DNA of 64,000 bases from Streptomyces sp. NBC_00539 (GCF_036346105.1 NZ_CP107811.1:4607501-4671500); one strand, 5' to 3'. Shown: positions 17,524-27,422, counted from the first letter of the stretch. Numbers and translations are program-made. Notes: generated by a model from the letters alone, not told the origin.

Positions 17524-17718
17524 GTGGCCATTTCGCTGTCAGTGGTGGTTCTGTTGGCGATCATTCTGGTGGTGCTGATCCGCGGCAGCCACATCAAGGC
17601 CGGCCCGGCGATCGTCGCGGTCCTCTTCGGCTTCTTCCTCGCGTCCAGCTCCATCGCCCCGGACGTGAACCGCTTCCTGAACTCCCTGGCGGACACCATC
17701 GCCGGCATCAAGCTCTGA
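17524..17718 (+). CDS. Small membrane protein of 64 residues, unknown function
   Basis: From GTG 17524, MAISLSVVVLLAIILVVLIR is a single hydrophobic helix, and GPAIVAVLFGFFLASSS is a second. The C-terminus is DVNRFLNSLADTIAGIKL, which could form an amphipathic helix. A similar short protein next to tRNA genes is common in Streptomyces, but I know of no function. It is bounded by a hairpin terminator shared with tRNA-Gly. An unusual start context (AGTAGTGG) leaves the ribosome site unclear. Confidence 0.75.
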   Translation: MAISLSVVVLLAIILVVLIRGSHIKAGPAIVAVLFGFFLASSSIAPDVNRFLNSLADTIAGIKL

Positions 17719-17758
17719 CCCGGCCCCGGACCCCGGGCCGCACCCCCCGCAAGAACGA

Positions 17759-17800
17759 CCGAGGGCCGGACGGAGGAGTCATCCTCTGCCCGGCCCTCGG
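17759..17800. terminator. Bidirectional terminator
   Basis: Perfect 11-bp outer stem CCGAGGGCCGG/CCGGCCCTCGG, with an inner GAGGA/TCCTC stem, between the small membrane gene (plus) and tRNA-Gly (minus). Confidence 0.85.
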
Positions 17801-17807
17801 CCATAAG

Positions 17808-17878
17808 AGCGGGTGACGGGAATCGAACCCGCGTAGCTAGTTTGGAAGACTAGGGCTCTACCATTGAGCTACACCCGC
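17808..17878 (-). tRNA. tRNA-Gly, anticodon TCC
   Basis: 71 bases. The acceptor stem GCGGGTG/CACCCGC (17872-17878 with 17809-17815) is perfect. The D arm is GTAGCTCAATGGTAGAGC, the anticodon loop is CTTCCAA and the T arm is GGGTTCGATTCCC. CCA is not encoded. TCC reads GGA and GGG codons, which are minor in this genome. Confidence 0.97.
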
Positions 17879-17920
17879 AATGCGTGCGCCGCAGGTCCTC
17901 GGGACCGCGGCACGGACAGC

Positions 17921-17926
17921 ATACTA
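17921..17926 (-). promoter_or_regulatory. -10 element of tRNA-Gly
   Basis: TAGTAT on the minus strand, 42 bases before the tRNA 5' end. No clear -35 is visible. Confidence 0.4.
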
Positions 17927-18081
17927 GCGGGTCGGGCGGGGGGATCGCACACCGCATTTCGGTCCGCCCTTCGTGGCCGCCGTCGTGGTCGCGTTCGCCG
18001 GCGGGGCCCGGGCGGGGCGCGTTCCCTGGGAAAGCGGCGTGTCGGACCGTCTTCGGGCATGTACCCTACGTGTCGCACCGA

Positions 18082-18155
18082 CGGGGTGTGGCGCAGCTTG
18101 GTAGCGCGTCCGCTTTGGGAGCGGAAGGTCGTCGGTTCGAATCCGGCCACCCCGA
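18082..18155 (+). tRNA. tRNA-Pro, anticodon TGG
   Basis: 74 bases. The acceptor stem CGGGGTG/CACCCCG is perfect, the D arm is GCGCAGCTTGGTAGCGC, the anticodon loop is TTTGGGA and the T arm is GGTTCGAATCC. CCA is not encoded. A -10-like TACCCT is at 18062. Confidence 0.97.
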
Positions 18156-18221
18156 CTAGTAGCACCTTCTCCACACAGTGTCCCCGGGCACGCCCCACCG
18201 AAGATCGCCGCGGTGATCGCG

Positions 18222-18252
18222 TTGTGGGCTGATTGCCGCTTGCGGTTACTAT
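18222..18252 (+). promoter_or_regulatory. Probable tig promoter
   Basis: TTGTGG (18222) and TACTAT (18247) with 19-base spacing lie about 105 bases before the tig start codon, after tRNA-Pro. The spacing is long, so the -35 is uncertain. Confidence 0.45.
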
Positions 18253-18357
18253 GCAAGCTGCGTGCCCGTGTGTCTGATGCCGGGCCGAATCCGCCGAACC
18301 GCTGAATCGCAGCGCGACGGCAGAACCCCCAGCAGTCAGCCACAAGGAGACCGAACC

Positions 18358-19752
18358 GTGAAGAGCGCCGTGGAGACCCTGAACCCGACTCGGGTTCGGC
18401 TCACTGTTGAGGTGCCCTTCGAGGAGCTCAAGGACAGCCTCGACGCGGCCTACAAGAAGATCAACCAGCAGGTCACGGTGAAGGGCTTCCGCAAGGGCAA
18501 GATCCCGGCCCGCGTCATCGACCAGCGCTTCGGCCGCGGTGCGGTGCTGGAGGAGGCCGTCAACGACGCCCTCCCGAAGTTCTACACCGAGGCGGTCAAC
18601 GAGGCCGACCTGAACCCGCTGGGCCAGCCCGAGGTCGACATCACGGAGCTGAAGGACGGCGAGCTGCTGGCCTTCACCGCCGAGGTGGACGTCCGCCCCG
18701 AGATCGAGATCCCGGACTACTCCGGCATCGAGGTCACCGTGGACGCCGTCGAGGTCACCGAGGAGGACGTCGAGAAGTCGGTCGAGCAGCTGCGCGGCCG
18801 TTTCGCGTCCACCAAGGACGTCGAGCGCGCCGCCCAGGACGGCGACGTCGTCACCCTCGACCTGGAGGCCAAGGTCGAGGGCGAGGTGCTGGAGGACGGT
18901 GTCGCCCAGGACGTCTCCTACACCATCGGCTCGGGCGAGCTCCTCGACGGCATCGACGAGGCCGTCAAGGGCCTGGAGGCCGGTGGCGAGGCCACCTTCA
19001 CCTCCCAGCTCAAGGGTGGCTCCGCCGAGGGCAAGGACGCCGAGGTCACCGTCAAGGTCACCAAGGTCTCCGCCCGCGAGCTGCCGGAGCTGGACGACGA
19101 GTTCGCGCAGATGGCGAGCGAGTTCGACACCCTCGAAGAGCTCAAGGCGGACAGCCGCAAGCGCCTCGAGAACATGAAGCAGTACGACCAGGCCACCCAG
19201 GCCCAGGAGCGCGTCCTGGAGAAGTTCCTGGAGCTCGCGGAGATCCCCGTCCCCGAGAAGCTGCTCGCGGACGAGGTCCAGACCCGCAAGCACAACCTGG
19301 AGCACCACCAGCTCGGCCAGATGGGCCTGAACCTGGAGAAGTTCCTGGAGATCCAGGGCAAGACGGTCGAGGAGTTCGACGCCGAGACCTCCGAGCAGGC
19401 CGTCAAGGGCATCAAGACCCAGTTCCTGCTGGACGCCCTGGTCAACAAGGAGAAGCTGGGCGTCAACCAGGAGGAGCTCACCGAGCACCTCATGCGCCGC
19501 GCGCAGTCCTCCGGCATGTCCCCCGACCAGTTCGCCCAGGCGGTCGTCGAGGGCGGCCAGGTCCCGATGCTGGTCGGCGAGGTCGCCCGCGGCAAGGCCC
19601 TCGCGGTCGTCGTCGAGGCCGCCAAGGTCGTCGACACCAACGGTGAGGTCGTCGACCTCTCCGACGACGAGGACGAGGTCGAGACGGCCGCCGAGACGGT
19701 CGAGGCGGCCGTCGAGGCCGACGCCGAGACCGAGGGCGACGAGGCCAAGTAA
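18358..19752 (+). CDS. tig: Trigger factor, ribosome-bound chaperone and peptidyl-prolyl isomerase
   Basis: A 464-residue chaperone that meets nascent chains at the ribosome exit tunnel. The ribosome-binding signature [18 protein letters not shown] is at residues 42-60. The FKBP-type isomerase domain spans about 155-240 and the substrate-binding arms follow. It ends in an acidic tail, [20 protein letters not shown], typical of actinobacterial trigger factors. The start is GTG 18358 with AAGGAGA 9 bases upstream. It heads the Clp block but is closed by its own strong terminator, so clpP1 is probably transcribed separately. Confidence 0.97.
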   Translation: MKSAVETLNPTRVRLTVEVPFEELKDSLDAAYKKINQQVTVKGFRKGKIPARVIDQRFGRGAVLEEAVNDALPKFYTEAVNEADLNPLGQPEVDITELKDGELLAFTAEVDVRPEIEIPDYSGIEVTVDAVEVTEEDVEKSVEQLRGRFASTKDVERAAQDGDVVTLDLEAKVEGEVLEDGVAQDVSYTIGSGELLDGIDEAVKGLEAGGEATFTSQLKGGSAEGKDAEVTVKVTKVSARELPELDDEFAQMASEFDTLEELKADSRKRLENMKQYDQATQAQERVLEKFLELAEIPVPEKLLADEVQTRKHNLEHHQLGQMGLNLEKFLEIQGKTVEEFDAETSEQAVKGIKTQFLLDALVNKEKLGVNQEELTEHLMRRAQSSGMSPDQFAQAVVEGGQVPMLVGEVARGKALAVVVEAAKVVDTNGEVVDLSDDEDEVETAAETVEAAVEADAETEGDEAK

Positions 19753-19795
19753 CACCCCCGGGCGGGCCGCACGCCCCGCCCACCCGGCAGTGCCC

Positions 19796-19831
19796 CGAGG
19801 GGCCCGGACGCGACCGCGTCCGGGCCCCTCG
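19796..19831 (+). terminator. Terminator of tig
   Basis: Perfect 17-bp stem CGAGGGGCCCGGACGCG with its complement and a two-base loop, 43 bases after the tig stop. Confidence 0.9.
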
Positions 19832-19860
19832 TCGTCCCGCGCGGGGGCCCCGGGACCTTG

Positions 19861-19874
19861 CGCTCCGAGCGAAC
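19861..19874 (+). promoter_or_regulatory. Candidate ClgR box before clpP1
   Basis: CGCTCCGAGCGAAC fits the core of the actinobacterial ClgR operator (CGCynanrGCGww) at all but one position. It lies about 165 bases before the clpP1 start. ClgR is known to activate clpP1clpP2 in Streptomyces. Confidence 0.5.
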
Positions 19875-20039
19875 AGTTCGGGAAGCGGGATGGCGTTGTC
19901 CGACCTGCGCGTTAGGGTCCATGAATACGAGGGCACGGGATTACCCGACGCCGGCGGACATCGTCCGCACCGGCTGGTCCGCGCCCCAGAACGAGACGCT
20001 GAGACGGCATGTGGCCGTCGGAGACGAGCAGGTGGATAC

Positions 20040-20657
20040 GTGACGAATCTGAAGCCTTACGCCGCGGGTGAGCCGTCCATCGGTGGTGGCCTCGGCGACC
20101 ATGTCTACAACCGGCTGCTCGGCGAGCGCATCATCTTCCTCGGCCAGCAGGTCGACGACGAGATCGCGAACAAGATCACGGCGCAGCTCCTCCTCCTGGC
20201 CGCGGAGCCGGAGAAGGACATCTACCTGTACATCAACAGCCCCGGCGGCTCGGTGACGGCGGGCATGGCGGTCTACGACACCATGCAGTACATCCCGAAC
20301 GACGTCGTCACCATCGGTATGGGCATGGCGGCCTCCATGGGCCAGTTCCTGCTCACCGGTGGTACGGCCGGCAAGCGCTTCGCGCTCCCGAACACCGACA
20401 TCCTGATGCACCAGGGCTCCGCCGGCATCGGCGGCACCGCTTCCGACATCAAGATCCAGGCCCAGTACCTGCTGCGCACCAAGCAGCGGATGGCCGAGAT
20501 CACCGCTCACCACTCCGGCCAGACCGTGGAGGCCATCATCCGCGACGGCGACCGCGACCGCTGGTTCACGGCGGAGGAGGCCAAGGAGTACGGCCTCATC
20601 GACGAGATCATCTCCGCCGCGTCCCTGGTCCCCGGCGGTGGCGGCACCGGGGCCTGA
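20040..20657 (+). CDS. clpP1: ATP-dependent Clp protease proteolytic subunit 1
   Basis: A 205-residue serine protease that forms rings degrading proteins fed by ClpX or ClpC. The catalytic triad is Ser99 (MAASMGQF), His124 (ILMHQGSAG) and Asp173 (DRDRWF). I start at GTG 20040 ([20 protein letters not shown]), the usual N-terminus of Streptomyces ClpP1; earlier in-frame starts lack conservation. AGGTGG lies 5-10 bases upstream. It is 48 bases from clpP2, so the pair is one operon. A likely ClgR box is upstream. Confidence 0.96.
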   Translation: MTNLKPYAAGEPSIGGGLGDHVYNRLLGERIIFLGQQVDDEIANKITAQLLLLAAEPEKDIYLYINSPGGSVTAGMAVYDTMQYIPNDVVTIGMGMAASMGQFLLTGGTAGKRFALPNTDILMHQGSAGIGGTASDIKIQAQYLLRTKQRMAEITAHHSGQTVEAIIRDGDRDRWFTAEEAKEYGLIDEIISAASLVPGGGGTGA

Positions 20658-20705
20658 TCCCCGGCACCGCACCAGGCAAGCCTCAGCCCGCAGAACGCCA
20701 CCAGG

Positions 20706-21380
20706 ATGGTGAACACCCAGATGCACATGAACAACCTTTCTCCCGCGAGCGGCCTCTACACCGGCGCTCAGGTGGACAACCGGTACGTGATCCCGCGTTT
20801 CGTCGAGCGCACCTCGCAGGGTGTGCGCGAGTACGACCCGTACGCGAAGCTCTTCGAGGAGCGCATCATCTTCCTCGGCGTGCAGATTGACGACGCGTCC
20901 GCCAACGACGTCATGGCGCAGCTGCTGTGCCTGGAGTCGATGGACCCGGACCGTGACATCTCCATCTACATCAACAGCCCCGGCGGCTCCTTCACCGCGC
21001 TGACGGCGATCTACGACACGATGCAGTTCGTGAAGCCGGACATCTCGACGGTCTGCATGGGCCAGGCGGCCTCCGCCGCCGCCGTGCTGCTCGCCGCCGG
21101 TACCCCCGGCAAGCGTCTGGCCCTGCCGAACGCCCGTGTCCTGATCCACCAGCCGTCCGGCGGTACCGGCCGTGAGCAGCTCTCCGACCTGGAGATCGCG
21201 GCCAACGAGATCCTGCGCATGCGCGACCAGCTGGAGACCATGCTGGCCAAGCACTCGACGACGCCGATCGAGAAGATCCGCGACGACATCGAGCGCGACA
21301 AGATCCTCACTGCCGAGGACGCACTGGCGTACGGCCTGATCGACCAGGTCGTCTCCACCCGCAAGAGCACCGCGGTCTGA
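20706..21380 (+). CDS. clpP2: ATP-dependent Clp protease proteolytic subunit 2
   Basis: A 224-residue partner of ClpP1 with triad Ser123 (GQAASAAAV), His148 (VLIHQPSGG) and Asp198 ([10 protein letters not shown]). The N-terminal pro-region [20 protein letters not shown] is longer than in ClpP1 and is expected to be processed. ATG 20706 is the longest start; ATG 20727 (MNNLSP) is an alternative. Actinobacteria need mixed ClpP1-ClpP2 rings for activity. A GC-rich hairpin follows, so clpX has its own promoter or is reached by read-through. Confidence 0.96.
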   Translation: MVNTQMHMNNLSPASGLYTGAQVDNRYVIPRFVERTSQGVREYDPYAKLFEERIIFLGVQIDDASANDVMAQLLCLESMDPDRDISIYINSPGGSFTALTAIYDTMQFVKPDISTVCMGQAASAAAVLLAAGTPGKRLALPNARVLIHQPSGGTGREQLSDLEIAANEILRMRDQLETMLAKHSTTPIEKIRDDIERDKILTAEDALAYGLIDQVVSTRKSTAV

Positions 21381-21438
21381 TCCTTGCCGCCAGTTGGCGT
21401 GGTCGCGCTGTCGCATTGGGCAATGTGAACCACGTCAA

Positions 21439-21460
21439 GGGGGCCCCGTTCGGGGCCCCC
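21439..21460 (+). terminator. Hairpin terminator between clpP2 and clpX
   Basis: Perfect 10-bp stem GGGGGCCCCG with its complement and loop TT. Two smaller palindromes (21388-21399 and 21414-21425) lie just before it. Confidence 0.75.
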
Positions 21461-21533
21461 GGCAAGGTACCGTCGGATATGAGGCACCAGGAGCGCTGAA
21501 CCAGGCGTCTCCCAGGCGAAGGGGAAGCACCTC

Positions 21534-22820
21534 GTGGCACGCATCGGTGACGGCGGCGATCTGCTCAAGTGCTCGTTCTGCGGAAAGAGCCAGAAGCAGG
21601 TGAAGAAGCTCATCGCAGGACCCGGTGTCTACATCTGCGACGAGTGCATCGACCTCTGCAACGAGATCATCGAAGAGGAACTCGCGGAGACCTCCGAGGT
21701 CCGGTGGGAGGAACTCCCCAAGCCCCGTGAGATCTACGAGTTCCTGGAGAGCTACGTCGTCGGCCAGGAGCCGGCGAAGAAGGCGCTCTCCGTGGCGGTC
21801 TACAACCACTACAAGCGGGTCCAGGCCGGCGAGAACGGCGGCGCGCAGGGCCGGGACGACGCGATCGAACTCGCGAAGTCCAACATCCTGCTGCTCGGCC
21901 CCACAGGCTCCGGCAAGACGCTGCTGGCCCAGACCCTGGCCCGCATGCTGAACGTCCCGTTCGCCATCGCCGACGCGACGGCGCTGACGGAGGCGGGGTA
22001 CGTCGGCGAGGACGTCGAGAACATCCTGCTCAAGCTGATCCAGGCGGCCGACTACGACGTCAAGAAGGCCGAGACCGGGATCATCTACATCGACGAGATC
22101 GACAAGGTCGCCCGCAAGAGCGAGAACCCGTCGATCACGCGCGACGTGAGCGGCGAGGGCGTCCAGCAGGCGCTCCTCAAGATCCTGGAGGGCACGACGG
22201 CCTCCGTCCCGCCGCAGGGCGGCCGCAAGCACCCGCACCAGGAGTTCATCCAGATCGACACGACGAACGTGCTCTTCATCGTGGGCGGCGCCTTCGCCGG
22301 CCTGGAGAAGATCATCGAGTCGCGTGCGGGCGCCAAGGGCATCGGCTTCGCGGCGACCATCCGCTCGAAGCGGGAGATCGAGGCGAGCAACCAGTTCCAG
22401 GAGGTCATGCCGGAGGACCTGGTGAAGTTCGGGATGATCCCCGAGTTCATCGGCCGCCTCCCCGTGATCACCTCGGTCCACAACCTGGACCGCGAGGCGC
22501 TGCTCCAGATCCTCATCGAGCCGCGCAACGCGCTGGTGAAGCAGTACCAGCGGCTGTTCGAACTCGACGGCGTCGAGCTGGACTTCGAGCGCGAGGCGCT
22601 GGAGGCGATCGCGGACCAGGCGATCCTCCGCCAGACCGGCGCGCGCGGCCTGCGCGCCATCATGGAAGAGGTCCTGATGTCGGTGATGTACGAGGTCCCG
22701 TCCCGCAAGGACGTGGCCCGCGTGGTCATCACCGCCGATGTGGTCCGCTCCAACGTCAACCCGACGCTGGTCCCCCGCATCGTCCCGAAGGACCAGGGCC
22801 CGCAGGAGAAGTCGGCCTAG
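21534..22820 (+). CDS. clpX: ATP-dependent Clp protease ATP-binding subunit ClpX
   Basis: A 428-residue AAA+ unfoldase that delivers substrates to ClpP. The zinc-binding domain uses [10 protein letters not shown] and CDECIDLC (residues 14-40). Walker A is GPTGSGKT near 122, the pore loop is GYVG, Walker B is [11 protein letters not shown] near 183, and the RKH loop is GRKHPHQEF. The IGF-type ClpP docking loop region precedes [16 protein letters not shown]. The start is GTG 21534, with AAGGGGAAG 7 bases upstream. It ends at an 18-bp perfect hairpin. Confidence 0.97.
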   Translation: MARIGDGGDLLKCSFCGKSQKQVKKLIAGPGVYICDECIDLCNEIIEEELAETSEVRWEELPKPREIYEFLESYVVGQEPAKKALSVAVYNHYKRVQAGENGGAQGRDDAIELAKSNILLLGPTGSGKTLLAQTLARMLNVPFAIADATALTEAGYVGEDVENILLKLIQAADYDVKKAETGIIYIDEIDKVARKSENPSITRDVSGEGVQQALLKILEGTTASVPPQGGRKHPHQEFIQIDTTNVLFIVGGAFAGLEKIIESRAGAKGIGFAATIRSKREIEASNQFQEVMPEDLVKFGMIPEFIGRLPVITSVHNLDREALLQILIEPRNALVKQYQRLFELDGVELDFEREALEAIADQAILRQTGARGLRAIMEEVLMSVMYEVPSRKDVARVVITADVVRSNVNPTLVPRIVPKDQGPQEKSA

Positions 22821-22834
22821 CCGCAACGGACATA

Positions 22835-22874
22835 CGCGAAGGGGCGCCCCGGAGGACCGGGGCGCCCCTTCGCG
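22835..22874. terminator. Bidirectional terminator after clpX
   Basis: Perfect 18-bp stem beginning CGCGAAGGGGCGCCCCGG, loop AGGA, between convergent clpX and the minus-strand membrane-protein gene. Confidence 0.95.
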
Positions 22875-22885
22875 TGTGCGCCGGG

Positions 22886-23812
22886 TCAGACCTTGACGCG
22901 GGCGGTCTTGTAGAGCTTCGCGGTGAGGTCCGCGGTCTGCTCCATGGTGTAGCCCGGCCTGCCCGCGAGGATGGAGGCCACGTCCGAGGCGCTGACGACA
23001 CTCAGCGTGCTGTAGTCACCCCAGATGCAGATGGGGAGGGTCATCTCCTTGGGGCCCTTGGAGGCGGTGTCCTTGAAGGTCACCTTCATCTCCTGGCACT
23101 TCAGCACGGCCCCCTTGAATCCGGCGGGGTTGATCTCCTTGGGGCTCCCGATGAGCTCGGCGGTCGCGTCCTTCTTGTCCTCGGCGGCCTTCAGTTTGGC
23201 CATGGCGAAGTACCCGTCCACGGCCTTCTCCGGGTCGGCGATCTGGCCGAAGACCCCCTGGAAGTTGAGGCCCTTCATCGACAACGGGTTCTTCGGGTCA
23301 CCCGCCAGGTATTCCATGCCCACCTGGCTGGCGTTCTTGATGCCCGCCGTTTCGGCCTCTTTCCTGTCCTTGTCGCTGAAGGGCTTCTGCTGGTACTTCG
23401 GGTCCTGCTTGAAGTCGTCCACCGACGGCGGCGGGACCAGCTTGTAGCCCTTCGTGTCCGCCGCCACCTTGCCCGAGGCGCCGCCGCCCTTCGTGAAGTA
23501 CCAGCCGGCGCCCGCGAGCACGCCGAGGACGACCACCACCGCGATCACCGCGCCCGCCTTGGACTTCTTCGGCGGCTGCTGCGGCGGCATCCCGCCGTAC
23601 GGGGGCTGCGGGGGCATGCCCGGCTGCTGCTGGTAGCCGTAGGGCTGCTGCGGGGGCTGCTGGGGGTAGCCCGGCTGCGGGGGCTGCTGCGGGTAGCCGT
23701 AGCCGGGCTGCCCGTACGGGCCGGGCTGCTGCTGCTGCGGCGGCTGCGGGCCGCCGTACGGTCCCGGCTGCTGCGGCTGATGCCCGTACGGCCCCGGCTG
23801 GTTGTAACTCAT
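22886..23812 (-). CDS. Membrane-anchored protein with Pro/Gln/Gly/Tyr-rich N-terminus, unknown function
   Basis: 308 residues. Positions 1-82 are low-complexity, built of short QPGPYG, PQQP and PYGG units. One membrane helix, AGAVIAVVVVLGVLAGAGWY, follows at about 86-105. The outer domain begins with YKLVPPPSVDDF and ends with LPICIWGDYSTLSVVSASD. The layout means a small cytoplasmic tail and a large outside domain. The next gene (23906-24549) encodes a shorter paralogue. AAAGGGGGA lies 9 bases before ATG 23812. No function is known to me. Confidence 0.8.
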   Translation of the reverse strand: MSYNQPGPYGHQPQQPGPYGGPQPPQQQQPGPYGQPGYGYPQQPPQPGYPQQPPQQPYGYQQQPGMPPQPPYGGMPPQQPPKKSKAGAVIAVVVVLGVLAGAGWYFTKGGGASGKVAADTKGYKLVPPPSVDDFKQDPKYQQKPFSDKDRKEAETAGIKNASQVGMEYLAGDPKNPLSMKGLNFQGVFGQIADPEKAVDGYFAMAKLKAAEDKKDATAELIGSPKEINPAGFKGAVLKCQEMKVTFKDTASKGPKEMTLPICIWGDYSTLSVVSASDVASILAGRPGYTMEQTADLTAKLYKTARVKV

Positions 23813-23905
23813 GACCCGCGTCCCCCTTTAGGAACTTCTTATGTTGGTCATATCTTGGCCGAAGTCCCCGCAGGTCCCGGCCCCGGGGCCCCAGGCGTTA
23901 CCGAA

Positions 23906-24549
23906 CTACGACGCCCGCACCTCCATCACGCCCCGAAGTGCCCGGGTCTGCTCCGCGAGCGCGGCGATCGCGACCGGCTCGTTCTCCACGGGGACCGTGA
24001 CCGTGACGAGCGAGCTGTGGTCAGCCCACATGCACACCGGGAGCGCACCGGCGTCGACGTGGACCGTGCCGCACGACATGGCGGCGCCCTCCGGCGTCCC
24101 GGCCCGCTCCGTGACCGCGCGTCCGCCGCCCCCCTCTCGTGCAGGCCGCGGACCAGCGCCGAGCCCGGGTCCCTGTCGTCGAACCGGCCGGCCGCCCCGC
24201 TGACCACCAGCCGCGCGGTGCCCGATCCGTCGGCGTAGACCACGGCGACCTGCTCGGTGCCCGGCTTCCGCGGGCCCTGCCCCAGCTTGATCGCGTCGAC
24301 GCGCGGGCCGGAGTCCTGGAGCGTCAGGCCCTGGAAGGAGGGGGGCGGCACCAGCCGGTACCGTCCGGCGTCGGACGGGCCGCCGTCGAGGACCGCGGTC
24401 ACGGCCGCCTTGCCGGCGGCCACGCCCACGAGGGCCCCGAGCGCCACTCCGACCTTCACGAGCACCCGCTTCTTCGACGGGACGTTCGGGACGGAAGCGT
24501 AGGGGTGTACCGAAGGGGCGGCCGCGGGCTGCCCGGTGATCTCGTTCAT
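23906..24549 (-). pseudogene. Paralogue of the 22886 protein, frameshifted
   Basis: The N-terminal part from ATG 24549 ([20 protein letters not shown]) has one membrane helix (VLVKVGVALGALVGVAAGKA) and YRLVPPPSFQGL, which matches YKLVPPPSVDDF in the neighbour. The C-terminal part, with LPVCMWADHSSLVTV and the end LRGVMEVRAS, is in another frame. One extra G (complement of C run 24129-24134) would fuse them into about 214 residues. Either a true mutation or a homopolymer sequence error. It lacks the Pro/Gln-rich region of its paralogue. Confidence 0.75.
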
Positions 24550-24560
24550 GCGCACAGTCA

Positions 24561-24572
24561 GACCGATCGGTC
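24561..24572. promoter_or_regulatory. 12-bp perfect palindrome GACCGATCGGTC, candidate operator
   Basis: It lies 12 bases before the 24549 start and about 75 bases before valS. ACCG..CGGT half-sites are typical of TetR-family operators. No regulator gene is adjacent. Confidence 0.4.
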
Positions 24573-24633
24573 ATGACCCGGTCAAGGCGGACCGGAGGGC
24601 GGAACGGATTCGTAACCGGGGTGGGGCCGCCCG

Positions 24634-24639
24634 TATCCT
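24634..24639 (+). promoter_or_regulatory. -10 element of valS, leaderless
   Basis: TATCCT ends 7 bases before GTG 24647. There is no ribosome site. Confidence 0.5.
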
Positions 24640-24646
24640 GTGGTGC

Positions 24647-27268
24647 GTGACCGAGAACACGCAGACACCCAGCAGCCCCGACTCCGAACTGCCGACCCAG
24701 TACGCGCCGGCCGAGGTAGAGGGGAAGCTCTACGAGCGCTGGGTAGAGCGTGGGTACTTCGAGGCGGACGAGAAGAGCGAGAAGCCCCCGTACACGATCG
24801 TCATCCCGCCGCCCAACGTCACCGGCTCCCTCCACCTGGGGCACGCCTTCGAGCACACGCTGATCGACGCCCTCACCCGCCGCAAGCGCATGCAGGGCTA
24901 CGAGACGCTGTGGCAGCCCGGCATGGACCACGCGGGCATCGCCACCCAGAACGTCGTCGAGCGCGAGCTCGCCAAGGAGGGCAAGTCCCGCCACGACCTC
25001 GGCCGCGAGGCGTTCGTCGAGCGCGTCTGGCAGTGGAAGGGCGAGTCCGGCGGCCAGATCTCCGGCCAGATGCGCCGCCTGGGCGACGGGGTCGACTGGT
25101 CGCGAGAGCGCTTCACGATGGACGAGGGCCTGTCGGAGGCCGTCCAGACGATCTTCAAGAAGCTCTACGACGACGAGCTGATCTACCGCGCCGAGCGGAT
25201 CATCAACTGGTGCCCGCGCTGCCTGACGGCGATCTCCGACATCGAGGTCGAGTACCAGGACGACGACGGCGAGCTCGTCTCCATCCGCTACGGCGACGGC
25301 GACGCCTCCATCGTCGTCGCGACGACCCGCGCCGAGACGATGCTCGGTGACACGGCCGTCGCCGTCCACCCCGACGACGAGCGCTACGCGCACCTCGTCG
25401 GCACGGAGATCGAACTGCCGCTCACCGGACGCCGGATCCCGGTCGTCGCCGACGAGCACGTCGACCCGGAGTTCGGCACCGGCGCCGTCAAGGTGACCCC
25501 TGCGCACGACCCCAACGACTTCGAGATCGGCCAGCGCCACGGTCTGCCGAACCTCGCCGTCATGGACGAGCACGCGGTCATCACCGTCCACGGCCCCTTC
25601 CAGGGTCTGGACCGGCTGGAAGCCCGCTCCGCCATCGTCGCCGCGCTCCGCGCCGACGGACGGATCGTCGCCGAGAAGCGTCCGTACAGCCACTCCGTCG
25701 GCCACTGCTCGCGCTGCAAGACCACCATCGAGCCCCGCCTTTCGATGCAGTGGTGGGTCAAGGTCGGCCCGCTCGCCAAGGCCGCCGGTGACGCCGTCCG
25801 CGACGGCAAGGTCAAGATCCACCCGCAGGAGATGGAGAAGCGCTACTTCGACTGGGTCGACAACCTCCACGACTGGTGCATCTCGCGCCAGCTGTGGTGG
25901 GGCCACCGCATCCCGGTCTGGTACGGCCCGAACGGCGAGGTCGTCTGCGTCGGTCCGGACGAGCAGCCGCCCGCCGGCGAGGGCTGGACCCAGGACACCG
26001 ACGTCCTCGACACCTGGTTCTCCTCCGGCCTGTGGCCCTTCTCCACGCTGGGGTGGCCGCGCCAGACCGAGAGCCTGGCGAAGTTCTACCCGAACTCCGT
26101 CCTGGTCACCGGCTACGACATCCTCTTCTTCTGGGTCGCCCGGATGATGATGTTCGGCCTGTACGCGATGGACGGCACCCCGCCGTTCCATACCATCGCC
26201 CTGCACGGCATGGTCCGCGACCAGTTCGGCAAGAAGATGTCGAAGTCCTTCGGCAACGCGGTCAACCCGCTGGACTGGATGGACAGGTACGGCTCCGACG
26301 CGGTCCGCTTCACGCTGGCGCGCGGCGCCAACCCGGGTGTCGACGTCCCGATCGGTGAGGACTGGGTCCAGGCTTCCAGCAAGTTCGCCAACAAGATCTG
26401 GAACGCCACGCGCTTCGCGCTGATGAACGGCGCCACGATCGAGGGCGAGCTGCCGAGCGCCGAGCAGATGTCGGCGACCGACCGCTGGATCCTGTCGCGG
26501 CTCAACAAGACCGTCGCCGAGATCGACGCCTTCTACGAGGACTACCAGTTCTCGAAGCTGTCGGACGCCCTCTACCACTTCGCGTGGGACGAGGTCTTCG
26601 ACTGGTACGTCGAGCTGTCGAAGACGACCTTCTTCGCGGGTGGCGAGCCGGCCAAGGCGTCCGCCCGGGTCCTCGGCGAGGTCCTCGACGTCATGCTGCG
26701 GCTGCTGCACCCGGTGGTCCCCTTCGTCACCGAGACGCTGTGGACCACGCTGACCGGCGGCGAGTCCCTCGTGATCGCCGACTGGCCGAAGGACAGCGGC
26801 TTCCGCGACGCGGCCGCCGAGGCCGAGATCGAGGGCGTCCAGGCCCTGGTCCGGGAGGTCCGCCGGTTCCGCAAGGAGCAGGGCCTCGACGACAAGCAGA
26901 AGGTTCCGGCCCGCCTGGACCTGTCTGCCACCGCGCTGGCCGCGCACGAGGGCGCCATCCGCCAGCTGCTGCGCCTCCAGCCGGAGGGCGAGGCCTTCCA
27001 GGCCACCGCCACCCTGCCGGTGGCCGGCGCCACCGTCGCCCTGGACCTGTCCGGGACCATCGACGTGGCCGCCGAGCGCAAGCGCCTGACGAAGGACCTC
27101 GGCGCCGCCGAGAAGGAGAAGCAGCAGGCCGAGGCGAAGCTCGGGAACGAGGCCTTCCTGGCCAAGGCGCCCGACAACGTCGTGGACAAGATCAAGGGCC
27201 GTCTCGCCAAGGCGGAGGCGGACATCGCCCGCATCCAGGCCCAGCTGGAGGGGCTCCCGCAGGCGTAG
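24647..27268 (+). CDS. valS: Valyl-tRNA synthetase
   Basis: An 873-residue class I aminoacyl-tRNA synthetase that charges tRNA-Val. The HIGH motif appears as HLGH near residue 63 and KMSKS near 529. The editing domain lies between them. The C-terminus is an Ala/Glu/Lys-rich coiled coil ([20 protein letters not shown]) that holds tRNA. The start is GTG 24647 ([11 protein letters not shown]); with a -10 directly before it and no ribosome site, the mRNA is probably leaderless. I see no T-box. It ends at a perfect palindromic terminator. Confidence 0.97.
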   Translation: MTENTQTPSSPDSELPTQYAPAEVEGKLYERWVERGYFEADEKSEKPPYTIVIPPPNVTGSLHLGHAFEHTLIDALTRRKRMQGYETLWQPGMDHAGIATQNVVERELAKEGKSRHDLGREAFVERVWQWKGESGGQISGQMRRLGDGVDWSRERFTMDEGLSEAVQTIFKKLYDDELIYRAERIINWCPRCLTAISDIEVEYQDDDGELVSIRYGDGDASIVVATTRAETMLGDTAVAVHPDDERYAHLVGTEIELPLTGRRIPVVADEHVDPEFGTGAVKVTPAHDPNDFEIGQRHGLPNLAVMDEHAVITVHGPFQGLDRLEARSAIVAALRADGRIVAEKRPYSHSVGHCSRCKTTIEPRLSMQWWVKVGPLAKAAGDAVRDGKVKIHPQEMEKRYFDWVDNLHDWCISRQLWWGHRIPVWYGPNGEVVCVGPDEQPPAGEGWTQDTDVLDTWFSSGLWPFSTLGWPRQTESLAKFYPNSVLVTGYDILFFWVARMMMFGLYAMDGTPPFHTIALHGMVRDQFGKKMSKSFGNAVNPLDWMDRYGSDAVRFTLARGANPGVDVPIGEDWVQASSKFANKIWNATRFALMNGATIEGELPSAEQMSATDRWILSRLNKTVAEIDAFYEDYQFSKLSDALYHFAWDEVFDWYVELSKTTFFAGGEPAKASARVLGEVLDVMLRLLHPVVPFVTETLWTTLTGGESLVIADWPKDSGFRDAAAEAEIEGVQALVREVRRFRKEQGLDDKQKVPARLDLSATALAAHEGAIRQLLRLQPEGEAFQATATLPVAGATVALDLSGTIDVAAERKRLTKDLGAAEKEKQQAEAKLGNEAFLAKAPDNVVDKIKGRLAKAEADIARIQAQLEGLPQA

Positions 27269-27300
27269 CGGCCGCCCCCGGGCCCTGTCCGGGCGGCACG

Positions 27301-27342
27301 CGAAGGCGCCCCCACCACCGGCCGGTGGTGGGGGCGCCTTCG
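27301..27342. terminator. Perfect 42-bp palindrome, terminator of valS
   Basis: Two 21-base arms with no loop, beginning CGAAGGCGCCCCCACCACCG. A cruciform or terminator hairpin is likely. Confidence 0.9.
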
Positions 27343-27422
27343 CCGTACCCCGCCCCCTGCCGAGTGCGGGACATCACCCCGGGGCCCCGCGGCCCGGGTC
27401 CGATCGCCCCCGCCGCTCCCGC

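Noticed and set aside
24573-24646. T-box leader for valS
   Set aside because: Too short and without a T-box motif. The -10 directly before the start codon points to a leaderless mRNA.
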